Positions 36,431-48,043 are shown, numbered from the stretch's first letter. The stretch is 64,000 nucleotides of DNA from Paenibacillus sp. P25 (GCA_024704175.1 CP085629.1:4836001-4900000), one strand, 5' to 3'. Numbers and translations are program-made. The notes: a model not told the origin generated them from the sequence alone.

Positions 36431-37618
36431 ATGGAAACCAAGTTGTCGTTTATGGAAGAAATCGACCGGCTTCAGGTACTGGATACCCATACGCATTTGG
36501 TGGGGGACCGGCTGTGCGCCCGGGATTTCTGGGAGATTGCGCATTATTTTTGGTTTAATCAGGAAATGCAGGCGGCCGGTTACCCGAAGCATGCGGCGGA
36601 GCCGCCTGAGGAGGAAAGAATCGCCGCGTTCCTAAACGCCTACCATGCCTCTCGTAATACGCTGATGAACTGGGTCGTCACACAAATTTTTCAGGAGTTG
36701 TACGGGATTGAGCTGAAGGACGAGCGTTCGGTCCGGGAAGCGGATGAAGCGGTTCAAGCGAGCGCCGCCAGGGCGGGATGGGCCCAACAGGTGGCGGACA
36801 AGCTGCGAATCGAAGCGTTCGTTACCAACATCCCCGAGCATGCGGAGTTCCACGGGATGAAGCGGAGTGCAATCCTGATTCCCCGCATCGACGGCCGGCT
36901 TCACCCGTGGGTGCGAAGCATTCATGGCCAGCCGGACCGGGTAGCGACCTTCGAATCCGTAAGCGCCGAGATCGACGAGCTGTTCGGCACGTTCAAACGT
37001 CAGGGATGTCCCGGCATGATGACCACGCTTCCGAGATATGAGGCCAGCGCTAACAAAGTCGACGGGATGACGGCTAACGCGAGCCAGGACGAAATTTTGA
37101 TGGCGTCGCTGCATGTGGTCTGCAGAATGGCGGAAAAGCACGATCTGTTCGTCCAGTTCTTCCTTGGCGTGGAGCGTTCCTGGTGCGGCACGGCAGTGCC
37201 GGCGAACGACACCGAACGGATCCTGAAGCTCAGCGGCCTGTTCGAACGCTATACCTGCCCGTTCGAGCTGGTGGTTGCATCCGAGCTCAACAACCTGGAC
37301 GTCGTTCAAGCCGCCTGGAATTTTCCCAATGTGAGTGCCGGGGGTCTCTGGTGGTTCAACTTCCGCGCCAGCACTTACCGGGATGTCATGCAGTACCGGC
37401 TGGAGGCGATTCCGGCCATGAAAAGCTCGCTTATCGCATCGGACGCCCGGTGCATCGAGTGGAGCTTCGGTAAAATCAAGCTGGTCAAGCGGTCGCTGGG
37501 CGAATTTTTATACGAGCGAATCCAGTCGGGCTGGATCGATAAGGAGATTGCTCTGCAGGTGGCGAGGAATTGGCTTTTTGATAGCGCCGCTCAAAGGTAT
37601 CGTTTTCAAGAATCGTAG
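36431..37618 (+). CDS. UxaC-like amidohydrolase-superfamily protein
   Basis: An intact 395-residue protein distantly like glucuronate isomerase (UxaC) of the amidohydrolase superfamily. The metal-binding HxH is at His20 and His22 (VLDTHTHLVGDRL). The sequence SAGGLWWFNFRASTYRD and the late LIASDARCIEWSFGK resemble the UxaC region that binds the sugar acid and carries the conserved Asp. It is about 70 residues shorter than typical UxaC (around 465), so true uronate isomerase activity is uncertain. ATG 36431 has AAGGGAAG upstream. It stands alone but abuts the GH95 locus convergently, and a role in sugar breakdown is possible. Confidence 0.75.
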   Translation: METKLSFMEEIDRLQVLDTHTHLVGDRLCARDFWEIAHYFWFNQEMQAAGYPKHAAEPPEEERIAAFLNAYHASRNTLMNWVVTQIFQELYGIELKDERSVREADEAVQASAARAGWAQQVADKLRIEAFVTNIPEHAEFHGMKRSAILIPRIDGRLHPWVRSIHGQPDRVATFESVSAEIDELFGTFKRQGCPGMMTTLPRYEASANKVDGMTANASQDEILMASLHVVCRMAEKHDLFVQFFLGVERSWCGTAVPANDTERILKLSGLFERYTCPFELVVASELNNLDVVQAAWNFPNVSAGGLWWFNFRASTYRDVMQYRLEAIPAMKSSLIASDARCIEWSFGKIKLVKRSLGEFLYERIQSGWIDKEIALQVARNWLFDSAAQRYRFQES

Positions 37619-37646
37619 TACATGGCAGGCTTTCCTGCCTGAGCAC

Positions 37647-37684
37647 GAGAAAGCCTTCCTCAGGAGATAAGGAAGGCTCTTTCC
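37647..37684. terminator. Bidirectional terminator between convergent genes
   Basis: GAGAAAGCCTTCCT and AGGAAGGCTCTTTC pair over about 12 bp with a bulge. A/T-rich flanks on both sides serve the amidohydrolase and the GH95 operon. Confidence 0.65.
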
Positions 37685-37686
37685 AT

Positions 37687-39882
37687 TCACTCAAAAGGAA
37701 TGCCGTACAAGCGCCAAGGCTTGGGCCCGCCGAAATAATTGTGCAGATGCGGCACGTCCGGCACCGGGCGAATCGCCCGATCCTCCTCCGCTTCGCCGCA
37801 AACGAGCACCGCTTCCTCGCCGGGGCCGAGCTCCAGCTCGAAGAGGCCTCCATCCAGCCGCTTATAGGCAAGCTCGAGTCCGGCTTCCAAGCGGACCGGA
37901 TCATCGCTGCGCCAGTCCGTCTTCAGCCTGCAGAGCTCGCCCGCCAGGCTCTTCACCCGGATCAGGCGGGTCCGGCCGCCCCTCCGCACCGCACTGACGA
38001 GGAACGCGCCTTCGGCCCGCAGATCGTGGAAGGTGACGTCTTCCCATTCTTCAGGCACCGCCGGAAAGACACGGATCGCATCGCCCCAGCTTTGCAGCAG
38101 CATGTCGTTGATCGCTTCGGCGGCGGCCAGGGGCGATTCGATCACCGGTCCCGCTTCTTTGTACATCGTGTTCGGCTTAAACAGATCCAGCGCCGTCCGC
38201 ACATACTGCAGCGCTTCCTGCCCCCGCCCGATCGTCGCGGCAATGGAAGCCGCCCCCGTGAAGGTGAAGCCGCGCAAATCGCCTTCGTCGCCGAGCCAGT
38301 GGCGCAGGGATTTTAAGATCAGCTCCCTCTCCTCTTCTTCGTCGCCCGAGATCAAATGCAGGGGGAATACCGCCAGCAGATGGCTGAAATGGCGGTGTCC
38401 GAATTCCATCGGCTGGTCCCTGCCGATCAGGAAGCCGTTCTCGTCCGTCGGATACGGCGTAAGCCGCCGGAGCACGTCCTCCCACTTGCCGGCCAGTGGA
38501 TCGTCCAGCTGCAGACGGCCGCAAATGTCCAGGAGCGTGGTGCAGCCCCAGCGCAGCGACGCCAGATCGTAATGGGCGTCGGCGACCGTCATTTTCTTAA
38601 ACGAGCCGTATTCCGGGGAAATCGTAGGCGGCAGATGAAGCCGGCCGTCCTCCCCTCCTCCAGGAGGTGCAAATATAAGTTGATGCTGCGCCGCAGCAGC
38701 GGATACAGCGACCGCTTCAGCAGATCCTCGTCCATCGAGTACCTGTACTGTCTCCACACATTGTGCAGGGTCCAGGTCAAATTGCCGATTTCTTTATCCA
38801 GCTTGGTAACCAGATCATAGCTGCAGCTTCGGCCCAAAGCGCCGAATCGTCCCGGTAAGCCTCCGGCACCGTGCGGATGAGCGTTTCCTGGTTTTCTTCC
38901 AAGGCGCGGACGAGCGATTCCCCCAGCTCCAGCCGGTTGGACGTATAGACAGGCGAATAGCTCATCTGCACGTTCATGTTGAACCATACGCCCGCCCATG
39001 GCGTCGGCGCAAGCCAAGGCCCCTGGTTATCGATGATCTTCCCGTCGGCCCGGGTTGCGGAAGCGAGCTTGTACATCTGAATCCAGTAAAAGCTCTCCAG
39101 CCGGGTATCCGGAATCGATACGAAGCTCTGCCGGTAATAATCATGCCACCACTGCCGGTGCGATTCCACGAAGCCGTCCCATAATTCCGCACGGGCCGCC
39201 GCTACCGCATCCGCCGAGCGGTGAACCGCCTCATCATTAATACCGTTCTCGACATTCAGGTAGAAGAGTCTGTGCAGATCGGAATGCCGCACCTCCGTCC
39301 AGGACGTAACGCAGCCTTCCTCCGTAGGGTATTTCTGAATCCCGACCGGGATGCCTTCCACTTCTCTTCTTTCCACTTCCGTCTCGGGAATGAACTGATT
39401 GAGATTGAAGCCGTCGGCATTTTTCAGCACATGATCCACTTCCGGGTACGGATACCAGCGAAGAACGGCATCCTTCTCCGCTTCGGTCGTCTCCAGCTCC
39501 ACCGCCAGCACCGGCTTCCCGCTGTGGACGAAAGCGCGAACCTTCACCTCGCCGACCGTTGTCGTAATATCCGCGCGCAGCTCGGCGTTCCACAGGTCAA
39601 GACGGATCTGCGTCGGCTGGTAAATGAAACCCTTCAGCTCCAGATCCAGCTCCCCGATCGGCACACGCGGGGGAACCCATTCGGCCGCTTCGCCGTCACG
39701 TCGGTATGCCCCAGCACAAACCGCAGCACATGCCGCTTCGCGCGGTGCTCTTCGGCGTAAATCATGGCCCCTAGCCGGCCGTTGCCGATATAGGCGCCCT
39801 CATCCCACGAGTACGACTTGACCACCCAGGTCAGATCGTGCCTTGCCATAAATTCCGGCCATGCAATATCCGTTTTGAGCAT
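37687..39882 (-). pseudogene. GH95-like glycoside hydrolase (alpha-L-fucosidase/galactosidase family), three frame breaks
   Basis: Four frames join into an enzyme of about 730 residues. The N-terminus has the GH95 signature GNGRLGAMIYAEE near residue 35. The middle holds the (alpha/alpha)6-barrel parts SFYWIQMYKLASATR and NLTWTLHNVWRQYRYSMD, and the end has PVIESPLAAAEAINDMLLQS and the beta-sandwich IRVFPAVPEEWEDV. Breaks are near 39650, 38825 and 38680. GH95 enzymes remove terminal fucose or galactose from plant or host glycans. There is no signal peptide, so it would act in the cytoplasm on imported oligosaccharides, matching the ABC importer encoded directly upstream. The breaks may be sequence errors. 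Confidence 0.78.
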
Positions 39883-39890
39883 AAGCTACT

Positions 39891-40768
39891 CTACCCTTTC
39901 ACCGCTCCGATCAGAGCGCCTTTTACGAAATATTTTTGCAGGAAGGGATACACGCATAGAATAGGCACGGTCGCGACGATAATGGTCGCATATTTGATCG
40001 TTTCCGAAATCAGCGCCATCTCCCCTACGTCCCCTCCCCCGGTCATCTCCGTGGTATTTCCTACGATCAGAATCTCCCTCAGAATCAGCTGCAGCGGATA
40101 CAAATCGCGGTCTTTGAGGAAGATCATCGCGTTAAACCACGCATTCCAATGGCTGACCCCGTAATACAACAGAATCACGGCGATCACCGGCAGGGACAGC
40201 GGCAGAATGATCCGGAACAAGATGGTAAAATCATTGGCTCCGTCCATCTTGGCCGACTCCTCCAGCCCGACCGGTATCGCTTCAAAAGCGGTGCGCATGA
40301 TAATCAGGTTGAACGTGCTGATGGCCCCCGGAAGAATGAGTGCCCACAAGGTGTTCGTGATGCCGAGACCTTTGACAATCAGGTAAAAGGGTATCAGTCC
40401 CCGTCGAAAAACATCGTAAATACGATAATCAGCGTAATCAGCTTCCGGTACCGGAGCGTTCTTCGGGACAGAGCGTAGGCGCCGAACGAAGTCAGCAAAA
40501 TATTGATGCACAGGTCGCCGACGACCACGATCAGCGTGTTCAGATAGCCTTTGAAGATCATCGGGTTCTGCAGCACCTTCTCATAAGCGATGAAGGTCAG
40601 TCCCGCTGGCTTCAGCAGAAGCCCTTTATGTGCCACAATCTCCGACGGGCCGCTTAAGGAGGCGAATAAGACGTACAGCGGCGGGTACAGCGTAACGACC
40701 ATCAGCAGGAGCAGAAAGATGGCGTTGGCGGCGTCGAAGAGACGGCCGGACACGGTTCTTTGATTCAT
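39891..40768 (-). CDS. Carbohydrate ABC transporter permease, LplC type, one frame break
   Basis: A six-helix permease of about 292 residues. The EAA loop is GLEESAKMDGANDFTILFRI. The end, KYFVKGALIGAVKG, is typical of LplC/YtcP-like permeases. The frame breaks near 40400: MFFDGD should be MFFDGGLIPFYLIVKG, so one base is missing. The stop is 8 bases before the GH95 start. It pairs with the LplB-type gene upstream. Confidence 0.88.
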
Positions 40769-40781
40769 AGCTCATTCCCTC

Positions 40782-41745
40782 CTACCACAGACTGGTATCG
40801 CTCAATTTCCGGCTTAACCGGTTGGAGAAGATAACCAGACAGAAATTAATGACTGAGTTGAACAAACCGACAGCCGCACTGAAGCTGTAGTTAAAATCCT
40901 GCAGGCCCACACGGTAGGTGTAGGAGGAAATGACATCCGCCGTCTCATAGGTCGTCGGGCTGTACAGGAGAATGACCTTCTCGAAGCCGACATTCAGCAA
41001 ATGCCCCAGCTGCAGAATCAGCATGATGATAACCGTCGGCATGATGCCGGGAAGCGTAATGCTCGTCATCTGTCTCCAGCGTCCGGCTCCGTCGATCTTG
41101 GCGGCGTCGTACTGCTCCGGATCGATGCCCGTCAAGGTCGCCAGATAAATGATCGTCCCCCAGCCGACGGTCTGCCATATGCCGGAGGAGACGAAGATCG
41201 TCCGGAACCATTCCGGCTGGAGCAGAAGACTCTCCTGCAGCTTCTTTGCCGGTAAACAGGCCGACCAGGGTGTTGACGAGTCCGTCCGAAGTAGTGAAAT
41301 CCTTAATGATCCCGCAGATAACGACAAGCGAGATAAAGTGCGGCATGTACGTAATCGTCTGGACGGCCCTTTTGAAGACGGCATTCCGGACCTCGTTCAG
41401 CAGCAAGGCGAGAATAATGGGCGCCGGGAAGCCGAAGATCAGATCGTAGAGGCTGATCAGCACTGTATTTTTCAAGACCCTCCAGAAGAACACGCCCGTG
41501 AAAAAGTCCCGGAAATGCTCGAATCCCGCCCACGGACTGCCCCAAATCCCCAGCCTCGGGGAAAAATCCTTAAAGGCGATCACAGCGCCGTACATCGGCG
41601 CATATTTGAACACCGCATAATATAAAATCACCGGAATCAGCATCAGGTACAAATACTTGTTGAGCCGGATATCTTTCAGAAATTCACTCCGGATCCGCGC
41701 TTTGGGCGGCGACGAAGCTTTTGTTTCGGCGACGAGCTGAGCCAT
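40782..41745 (-). CDS. Carbohydrate ABC transporter permease, LplB type, one frame break
   Basis: A permease of about 320 residues. The N-terminal part is DIRLNKYLYLMLIPVILYY followed by KYAPMYGAVIAFKDFSPRLG, a hallmark of LplB/YtcP-cluster permeases. The EAA loop is YDAAKIDGAGRWRQMTSITL. The frame breaks near 41245, between GKEAAGESS and LLLQPEWFRTIFV. The start at 41745 has GGAGGGAAGGA upstream. The locus has no ATPase gene, as usual for these importers. Confidence 0.88.
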
Positions 41746-41837
41746 TGGGTCCTTCCCTCCTAATGTCCATCGGGTTCGCCAAGCGCCTGGCATGAAGGGA
41801 GGAAGGCCGCATCGCCTCCCTCCTCTTCAAGCCGCAC

Positions 41838-43473
41838 TTAACGTTTCTGGTAGCGGTCGTAGGCGTCCTGGTTGATTTTCAGCGCTTTGTCGATGCCCAT
41901 CGTCTTCAGTCGCTGCACGTATTTGTCGAAGTTTTCGAGCGGTTCCTTGCCCATGATGAATTTAACGAACATTTCTTCCTTGTAGGTTGCTGATAGCCGT
42001 CATGATCTTCGCCAGCTCCTTGCTCTCGTCCTGGGAAGGCGTGATGAACAGCGGCGGCGTATGCTTATCCGCGTCCGTGGCGCTCCAGATCGCGCTGGCC
42101 TCGTCCTGCTGCTTGTAGGTGTTCGTATTTCGCCGGTCGTCCGTCGGGAAAGGCCCGTTCTGCTTCGTGTACTGCGACAGGATTTGCTGCACGTTGAATT
42201 TCGAATTATGCAGGATCAGATCGGTAAATACGGGCTTGCCGTTGTCCATTTTGTAGCTCTCGCCCTCGATCCCGAAGTTGAACAGCATCTTGCCTTCCTG
42301 GCCGAAGGCGTAGTCGAGCCATTGCACCGCAAGCTTAGGGTCCTTGGCACCCGTGGTGACGGCGGTGCTGGCCGACGGATTATACTTGAAATAACGCTGG
42401 CCGATAAAAGCCTTCTCGCCCTTCTTCAAGGTCGGATACGGCGCGGCGACCAAATTGTATTTCGGGTCTTTGGCCTTCATGATGTCGAGCCATCTGCCCA
42501 TGCCGCCGCCGGTCGCGGCCACAGTTGCGCCGGAAGCGCCGCCCGTCATCTTGTTGTCCTGCAGGTTCCCGCTGTCGTCCGGCACGGCAAAGTCCTTGTC
42601 GATGAGGCCCTCCGCATACCAACTGCGGAGCAGCGTCAGCGCATCCTTGAACTGCGGATCGACCGGGCCGTATTTTACCTTGCCCTGATCATCCAGATAG
42701 AAGCCGTTGGACGTCTTGAAGGCGCCGATGAAGACATCTTGAATATCCCACTTCTGCCCGCTGAGATATTTGCCCGTGAACGGCGCGGTCGCCCCTTTCT
42801 TCTCCTTAAAAGCCTTGAGCACGGTATGCCAATCGTCCATCGTCTCCGGGATCGGCGAGCCCCAGGTCGTCGAGCCAATCCTTGCGGATCGTCGGTCCGT
42901 ATACCGTCAGGGCCGAAGAATTCCGGACCATGGGAAGACGTAGTACTGCCCCGAATCGGTCTTGACCATCTTGTCCAGCTCTTTGTCTTCCTGCAGCGTT
43001 TTCTTTAAATTCGGCGCATATTTGTCAATCAGATCATTGAGCGGCAGAATCACTTTATCGTCGATCGCTTTCTGCGGCCCGCCGGGATACGTCGACGTTC
43101 CGTTGCCGGACCAGTCGTATTCGATGAAATCGGGCAGATCGTTCGAGGCGATCAGCAGGTTGAATTTCTCCTTCTCCTGCCCTTGGGCGGGATGCGTATA
43201 ATTCACCTTCACCCCCGTGCGCTTCTCCAGCTCTTTTCCGAAAGCGGTATCATTTAAGTTCTGAATGTTCACCTGCGGCAGGTTCCCGTTCAGCTTGACC
43301 CATCCGTTCAGCGTTTCCTTGGTCTGGATCGGATAGCTTGCGGCCGCCGGCGTCTTATCGGACGCGGAGCCTGAACCCGTACCTGCGGCGTTCTTATCGG
43401 CGCAGGCCGCGAGCATGCTGCCCGACAGCGCCACAACGAGTGCGCCGCTCATTACTTTCTTTTTATTGCTCAT
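41838..43473 (-). pseudogene. Oligosaccharide-binding lipoprotein (LplA/LipO type), three frame breaks
   Basis: A solute-binding protein of about 545 residues. The lipobox SMLAAC is near residue 23, followed by a Gly/Ser-rich linker. Typical LplA features are TLNGWVKLNG, LEKRTGVKVNYTHP and NLLIASNDLPDFIEYDW. Frame breaks lie near 42915 (SALTVYGPTIRKDWLDDLG is in another frame), near 42850 (LGLADPETMDDW) and near 41985, after which the end is YKEEMFVKFIMGKEP to YDRYQKR with TAA at 41838. The breaks are probably not biological. It lies between the sensor-regulator gene and the two permease genes. Confidence 0.83.
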
Positions 43474-43681
43474 GAGATTTGCTGCCCCCTTCTAAATTTT
43501 GAAATCGCTCACAAAAAGCAGGAATCTTGTTGGCTGCAGCCCTATTGTGGCAAAAAAGCAGGGTGAAAGAAACAAACAAAAACTGAAATCGACCGATAAA
43601 AAGCGAAATGAACGACAGACATTTTCTAAAACGGGGGCTTAAAAAACAAAAGAGAATGGCCGATATCCATTCTCCTCCTGT

Positions 43682-46018
43682 TCAGCCGAGCTCTTTGAAT
43701 TTTCCCGGTGTGACGCCTTCGAATTTTTTAAAAATCCGGCTGAATGTGTTGACCTCGCTGTACCCGACCATCCTCGCGATCTCGGAGACGGTATGGGACG
43801 TACCGGACAGCAGCCGACTTGGCCTCCTGCAGCCGGGTCCTGCTGATGAGATCGAGCAGCGCTTCGCCCGTCTCCTCCCTGAACAGCCGGGATAAATAAG
43901 ACGGCGTCAAGCCGAATTGCTCCCCGATCATCGTAATATTGAGATCCGGGTCCGCGTAACGCTCCTTCACGAAAGCGGCGACCTGTTCGCAAAGCCTGAA
44001 CGTTCCCTGATCGCGGTCGCTGCGGATATAGTCGCAAACCTCGCGAAGCACTTCCTTCATCTGCAGCTGCATGTCCTTGATGGTTTGACAGGCCAGCAGG
44101 CGGTCGACCGGCTTGATGGCTTCCAGGAAGTCGCCTTTGCTGATGGTGTTGATCTCATCGATGGTTTTCATCATCGTGCTGATGAAATTAAACATCAGGC
44201 GCCGGGCGATCTGCACGGAAATAAACGTATTGGAGAAGTTCTGCTCGATAATCTGGTCGAAGACGGCGCTCGCTTTATCATAATCCGCGATTTTCACCAG
44301 GTTAATCAGTCGCTGCTCGACATGCAGCGGATAGTAATAATAGCCCTGCTTGCCGCCCTTGTCCATTTCCGCAATCCGGCGGTAGGCTATGATTTCGCCG
44401 TCGCCCATGACGACGCGGTATTCCATGGCTTCCACCGCTTCCTGATAGGCCTCGGCAATGCCGTAAATCTCGGCATGCACGCCGCTGATCGAGGCCGTCA
44501 GAGTCACGCCGATTTTCTCCCGCATGAACGCTTTGGCTTGCTCCACGATGTGGTAGAGTCGCGCCTGGATTCCCTGCTCCCCGCTCTCTCTTCCACCTGC
44601 CGGCAGTTTACGATAAAAGCCAGCATGTCGTCCGTCTCGGCCACATAAGCCGGGTAATGCCGGTGCGCCAGCTCCTCCGCCACATTCGACAGCACAAAGT
44701 GGACCAGCCTGGTATTGTCCGCTTTGCCAAGCTCATCGTCCGCGACCAGCTTGCCGAGGTTCTCGATATGAAAGAGCACCACGGCGAAGTCGGGTTCCGG
44801 AAATTCGATCTCGTGCGCCGCCAGCGATTCATGAACCGGGATTCCAGCGCCGATCCGGCCCTTGAGCGACCGGACGAGGAAGCCGTTGCGGATCGTGCTG
44901 CGGTGCTGCTTCAGCCGGAGGCCGATCTTTTCTTTTTCCTTGACGGTGTCATTGACGGCCTCCTGAATAAATTGAAACTCGTTTATTTTATTTTCGAAGG
45001 ACATCCCCGTTTTCTGCGATAAGCTCAGGATCAGGGAGTGAACCGGATTGTAATTTCGTTTCAGTGAGTAGAACGTGATCAGTCCGCCGATGACCAGGAT
45101 CAGTGCGATGCAGGCATACGTCAGCTCCCTTAAATACTGCAGCTTCTCAAAGTAGACCTGGTCCGGCGTCACCGATACGTACTTCCAGCCGGTAATGGGC
45201 GAGGTCGTATAGGAGAAGGAAATATCCTCGCCCGACATCTTCTCATGCTGATTCCCCGCCAGTCCCGGAAGCGCGTCATACGAAATAATCGGCGTCCGGA
45301 CCGAAGGGTTGGTCGATGCGATCAGCCGGTTCTGCCGGTCGACCACCATCACATAGCTGTTGTCGTTCAAGGGGATGTCGTGCAAATTTTCCAGCGACTT
45401 GTTGCCGTCGAACAGGAACAGGATCATCGCGCCGGGCATGTCCGGATTCTGCAGCACGGCCGAACGCGCATACATGATAGAGCTGGACGGTTCCGCGGAC
45501 GAGACTTTTACGACGGGAAAATACCCTTTGACATACTTCTGGTTATAAAAAGCTTTCCATTCCTCGAAGCCAGTGTCCTTCCCCGGCCGGTACTGCTCGT
45601 ACAAGGATTTGCTCTTCACCCAGCCCTGATCGCTGAGCACGAGATCGCTGTTTTTATAATAGACATAGACTTGATCGATATATTGGTTCGCCAGCTTGTA
45701 AACGCTTAAATCTTTGGCTATATTGAGGATCTGGTAGTGGTCGTCGTCGGTGAGCTGTTCGCCGGCATTGATGAAATCCAGCACCCGCTGGTTCATCGAT
45801 ACCTGATACCCCAGCGTATCCAGATCGCGCAGCCGGTTATCGGCCGTTTCTTTAATTTGAATCAGCGGCGCTTCATTGGAGCGGTTGATCTCGTTGCCCA
45901 CAATGCGAAGCGCTTCCCAGTAGATCGACCCGCCGATCAGGACAGGCACCAGCAGGACGGAAAGATAGGAAATCAGCCAGGTCATCACGATACTGCGGCG
46001 TTTGATAGAAAGCTTCAT
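43682..46018 (-). CDS. Membrane-bound AraC-type sensor/regulator, two frame breaks
   Basis: A one-component regulator of about 778 residues. The N-terminal helix (residues 12-32) and a second helix near 300 bracket an extracellular dCACHE-like sensor (RPGKDTGFEEWKAFYNQKY). A cytoplasmic region is followed by an AraC HTH (NITMIGEQFGLTPSYLSRLF, SEIARMVGYSEVNTFSRIFK). Breaks are near 44575 and near 43812; the end KKFEGVTPGKFKELG with its stop at 43682 is in a third frame. This architecture is common next to LplABC-type sugar importers in Paenibacillus, where it activates the operon on sensing an external sugar. It is the first gene of this locus. Confidence 0.85.
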
Positions 46019-46401
46019 GGTCGTTCCCCTCAGGCGGCTATTGGAATCGGGGGCAGGGCCCTTAAAGCTACTATAGCACAATTTGCGATGGCTTTAGGCT
46101 TGAAATTTGTCGTTTCGCGTCGCAGTGAAAGTGGAGTTATAAAACCGCTTTGACAAGTTGAGGTGTCGGTATGATAAAAGTTCTGGTGCCCTTAGAAGGG
46201 CATCTAAGGCTTCTGATAATGTTGTATGAATGGGGGGTTCCACCTAATCAAATGTTCTACGTTGGGTAATAGGCTATGCACATCCATCGACCGACTATGA
46301 GTTAATTTTGAGACGATACGACAAATAAAAATTCCAACATATGGTACAATGCAGTTAGGGTAATACAATGATGAATGAATGACTTTATTTGGGGTGAAGT
46401 T

Positions 46402-46854
46402 GTGTTGAAGTTAATCTTTCTAGATATTGACGGAGTATTGGTGACTACAAATTCACTAACACCAAGTGATAAGTATTTTGGTCACACGTTCGACAAGACC
46501 TGCGTTCAAAATCTCACTGAGATACTTAAAGTCACTGGAGCAAAAATCGTCATTTCTTCTTCATGGAGAGAAGGCAGAACATTGTTTCAATTACAGTCAA
46601 TCTTCAAGGTTAATGGCCTAGAGGGTTGCGTTATAGGTATAACCCCTTGCTTCAACGGTGAAACAATCAGAGGAGCTGAAATTAAGGCATACTTAGATAG
46701 CTGTGATGATATAGAATCTTTTGTGATTATTGATGACGAAGAAGCAATGGGCGACTTAGAGCCATTCCTTATAGAAACCGATTTTAGGACTGGAATTACA
46801 GAAAGCGTAAAAGATGAAGTGATAAGAAGATTAATGATGAATCCAACAGGATAA
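46402..46854 (+). CDS. HAD-like hydrolase domain protein (Swiss Army Knife RNA repair-like)
   Basis: A small protein of about 150 residues with HAD motifs: FLDIDGVLV with the nucleophile and acid/base Asp pair, VISSSWRE (motif II Ser region) and FVIIDDEEAMGDL (motif IV acidic pair). It resembles the HAD domain of Swiss Army Knife RNA repair proteins, but a general phosphatase is possible. The GTG at 46402 is favoured with GGGGTG just upstream; ATG 46375 is in frame but lacks a ribosome binding site. It is the first gene of an AT-rich island whose base composition differs strongly from the flanks, suggesting transfer. Confidence 0.7.
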   Translation: MLKLIFLDIDGVLVTTNSLTPSDKYFGHTFDKTCVQNLTEILKVTGAKIVISSSWREGRTLFQLQSIFKVNGLEGCVIGITPCFNGETIRGAEIKAYLDSCDDIESFVIIDDEEAMGDLEPFLIETDFRTGITESVKDEVIRRLMMNPTG

Positions 46855-46870
46855 CTGTGGAGGGATAGTT

Positions 46871-47123
46871 TTGATTGAAAATTGGTCGAAATGGAAACCA
46901 ACAGGTATTGGTGAAATTCCAACAACTACATATCTAAAAATGCCTTAATCGTAGTGATGATGCACTCCAAATATCCTTTGAAACCGAAGAAAAAGGAAAA
47001 CTAATCAATGTAAGTTTTGATGGTACTATAGTAACGTTCATCGTAACTAATCTTTACATTATAGAAGTTCTATCAACTTGCAGTCCCAGAGTGGTTATCA
47101 TTGATGATAAAAAGCAACTATAA
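46871..47123 (+). pseudogene. Small AT-rich gene, frame-broken, possible immunity-type protein
   Basis: A TTG at 46871 with GGAGGG 6-7 bases upstream opens a frame (IENWSKWKPTGIGEIPTTTY) that stops near 46948. The protein continues in another frame as SDDALQISFETEEKGKLINV and VVIIDDKKQL to TAA at 47123, about 84 residues in total. One indel near 46945 would restore it. The small acidic beta-rich type resembles immunity proteins of polymorphic toxin loci, but no family was recognised. Confidence 0.45.
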
Positions 47124-47158
47124 AAGCACGATTTGATTGAAGCTTTTCAGGGGGCAAA

Positions 47159-47629
47159 ATGATACTTAGTAATGGAATTTCTGGCTTCAACGCTAAAGAA
47201 GAAGCATCTTTATTAAAGGTAGATAGAAAAGAATTTAAGAGTATTTGCTACTGTATTTCAACTACCTTGTCGAATGGAAAGCTGGTTGAAATTAGAGAAC
47301 ATTCATCAGCGACTAACTTCTATCAGGCGTCATTTTCCATTCAAGATACAGTTACTCATGTGTTACTAAATGCTCATTATCCTATAATAGCGATTGCTTC
47401 ACATGTTGCCCCTTTCAGCATTGCCTTTATAGATTCACCCCAGCTTTCTAAAGAATTTAGCAAATATTATACGGTTATATGTAGCAATGAATTAAATGAA
47501 CCCCTGCGATACAGCGGCGGTGGATTCCTTCTTGATAATGATAATGAGTTAGATATCTCTGAAATAGAACAGGTAAGATACTGGAAGCCTAAGACTGTTG
47601 GAGAAATCGCTTTTAACTTTTGGGATTAG
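47159..47629 (+). CDS. Hypothetical protein of the AT-rich island
   Basis: An intact 156-residue protein with GGGGG 6 bases before the ATG. No signal peptide or membrane helix. It has an alternating strand pattern (HVLLNAHYPIIAIASHVAPF) and an acidic C-terminal part (LDNDNELDISEIEQVRYW) ending VGEIAFNFWD. It was not recognised. Its position among other small acidic genes suggests the same immunity-like class (inference only). Confidence 0.6.
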   Translation: MILSNGISGFNAKEEASLLKVDRKEFKSICYCISTTLSNGKLVEIREHSSATNFYQASFSIQDTVTHVLLNAHYPIIAIASHVAPFSIAFIDSPQLSKEFSKYYTVICSNELNEPLRYSGGGFLLDNDNELDISEIEQVRYWKPKTVGEIAFNFWD

Positions 47630-47658
47630 TTAAAAAGCAATTATTATGGTGGTACCAC

Positions 47659-48043
47659 ATGAAAGTTTGCATTGACACAATAGAAAGAGAAGTTGATGAA
47701 GGGTTCATTGTAAGATTTAATTCTTCATATGGTAAAGGCAGGCCACTTATGTTGGAAAAGGACCAATAGCAAATATGGAATATTTTGTGGAAATTGATGT
47801 TGAAGGTATCTTTAAGTGGGGAGAAGATATTTCAAGAATTGAGAATAGTCAATGTAAGATTGAGGTAATGGGTGAAATTGGTTTCTCTTTATGGAACGTT
47901 GGAATCTCTGGATGAAGATGGATACACAGTTCTGCGCCTAGGTCAAAATAGTACCCACTGAAACAGAAGGCTCTCCTTATCCCATTGGCTCATACGTAAA
48001 AATTCAAAGCCCAAGTGTAAAGTTATATGATATAGATATTTAA
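47659..48043 (+). pseudogene. Small gene with three frame breaks, possible immunity-type protein
   Basis: ATG 47659 starts MKVCIDTIEREVDEGFIVRF. The protein then passes through other frames as TYVGKGPIANMEYFVEIDVE, VSLYGTLESLDEDGYTVLRL and IVPTETEGSPYPIGSYVKIQ, ending SVKLYDIDI with TAA at 48043, about 127 residues. Breaks are near 47742, 47885 and 47952. The coherence of all pieces shows a recently intact gene or sequence errors. Family not recognised. Confidence 0.5.

Noticed and set aside
46871..48043. Programmed frameshifting in the AT-rich island
   Set aside because: No slippery heptamer with a downstream structure is apparent, and the breaks are of the same type as elsewhere in the window.
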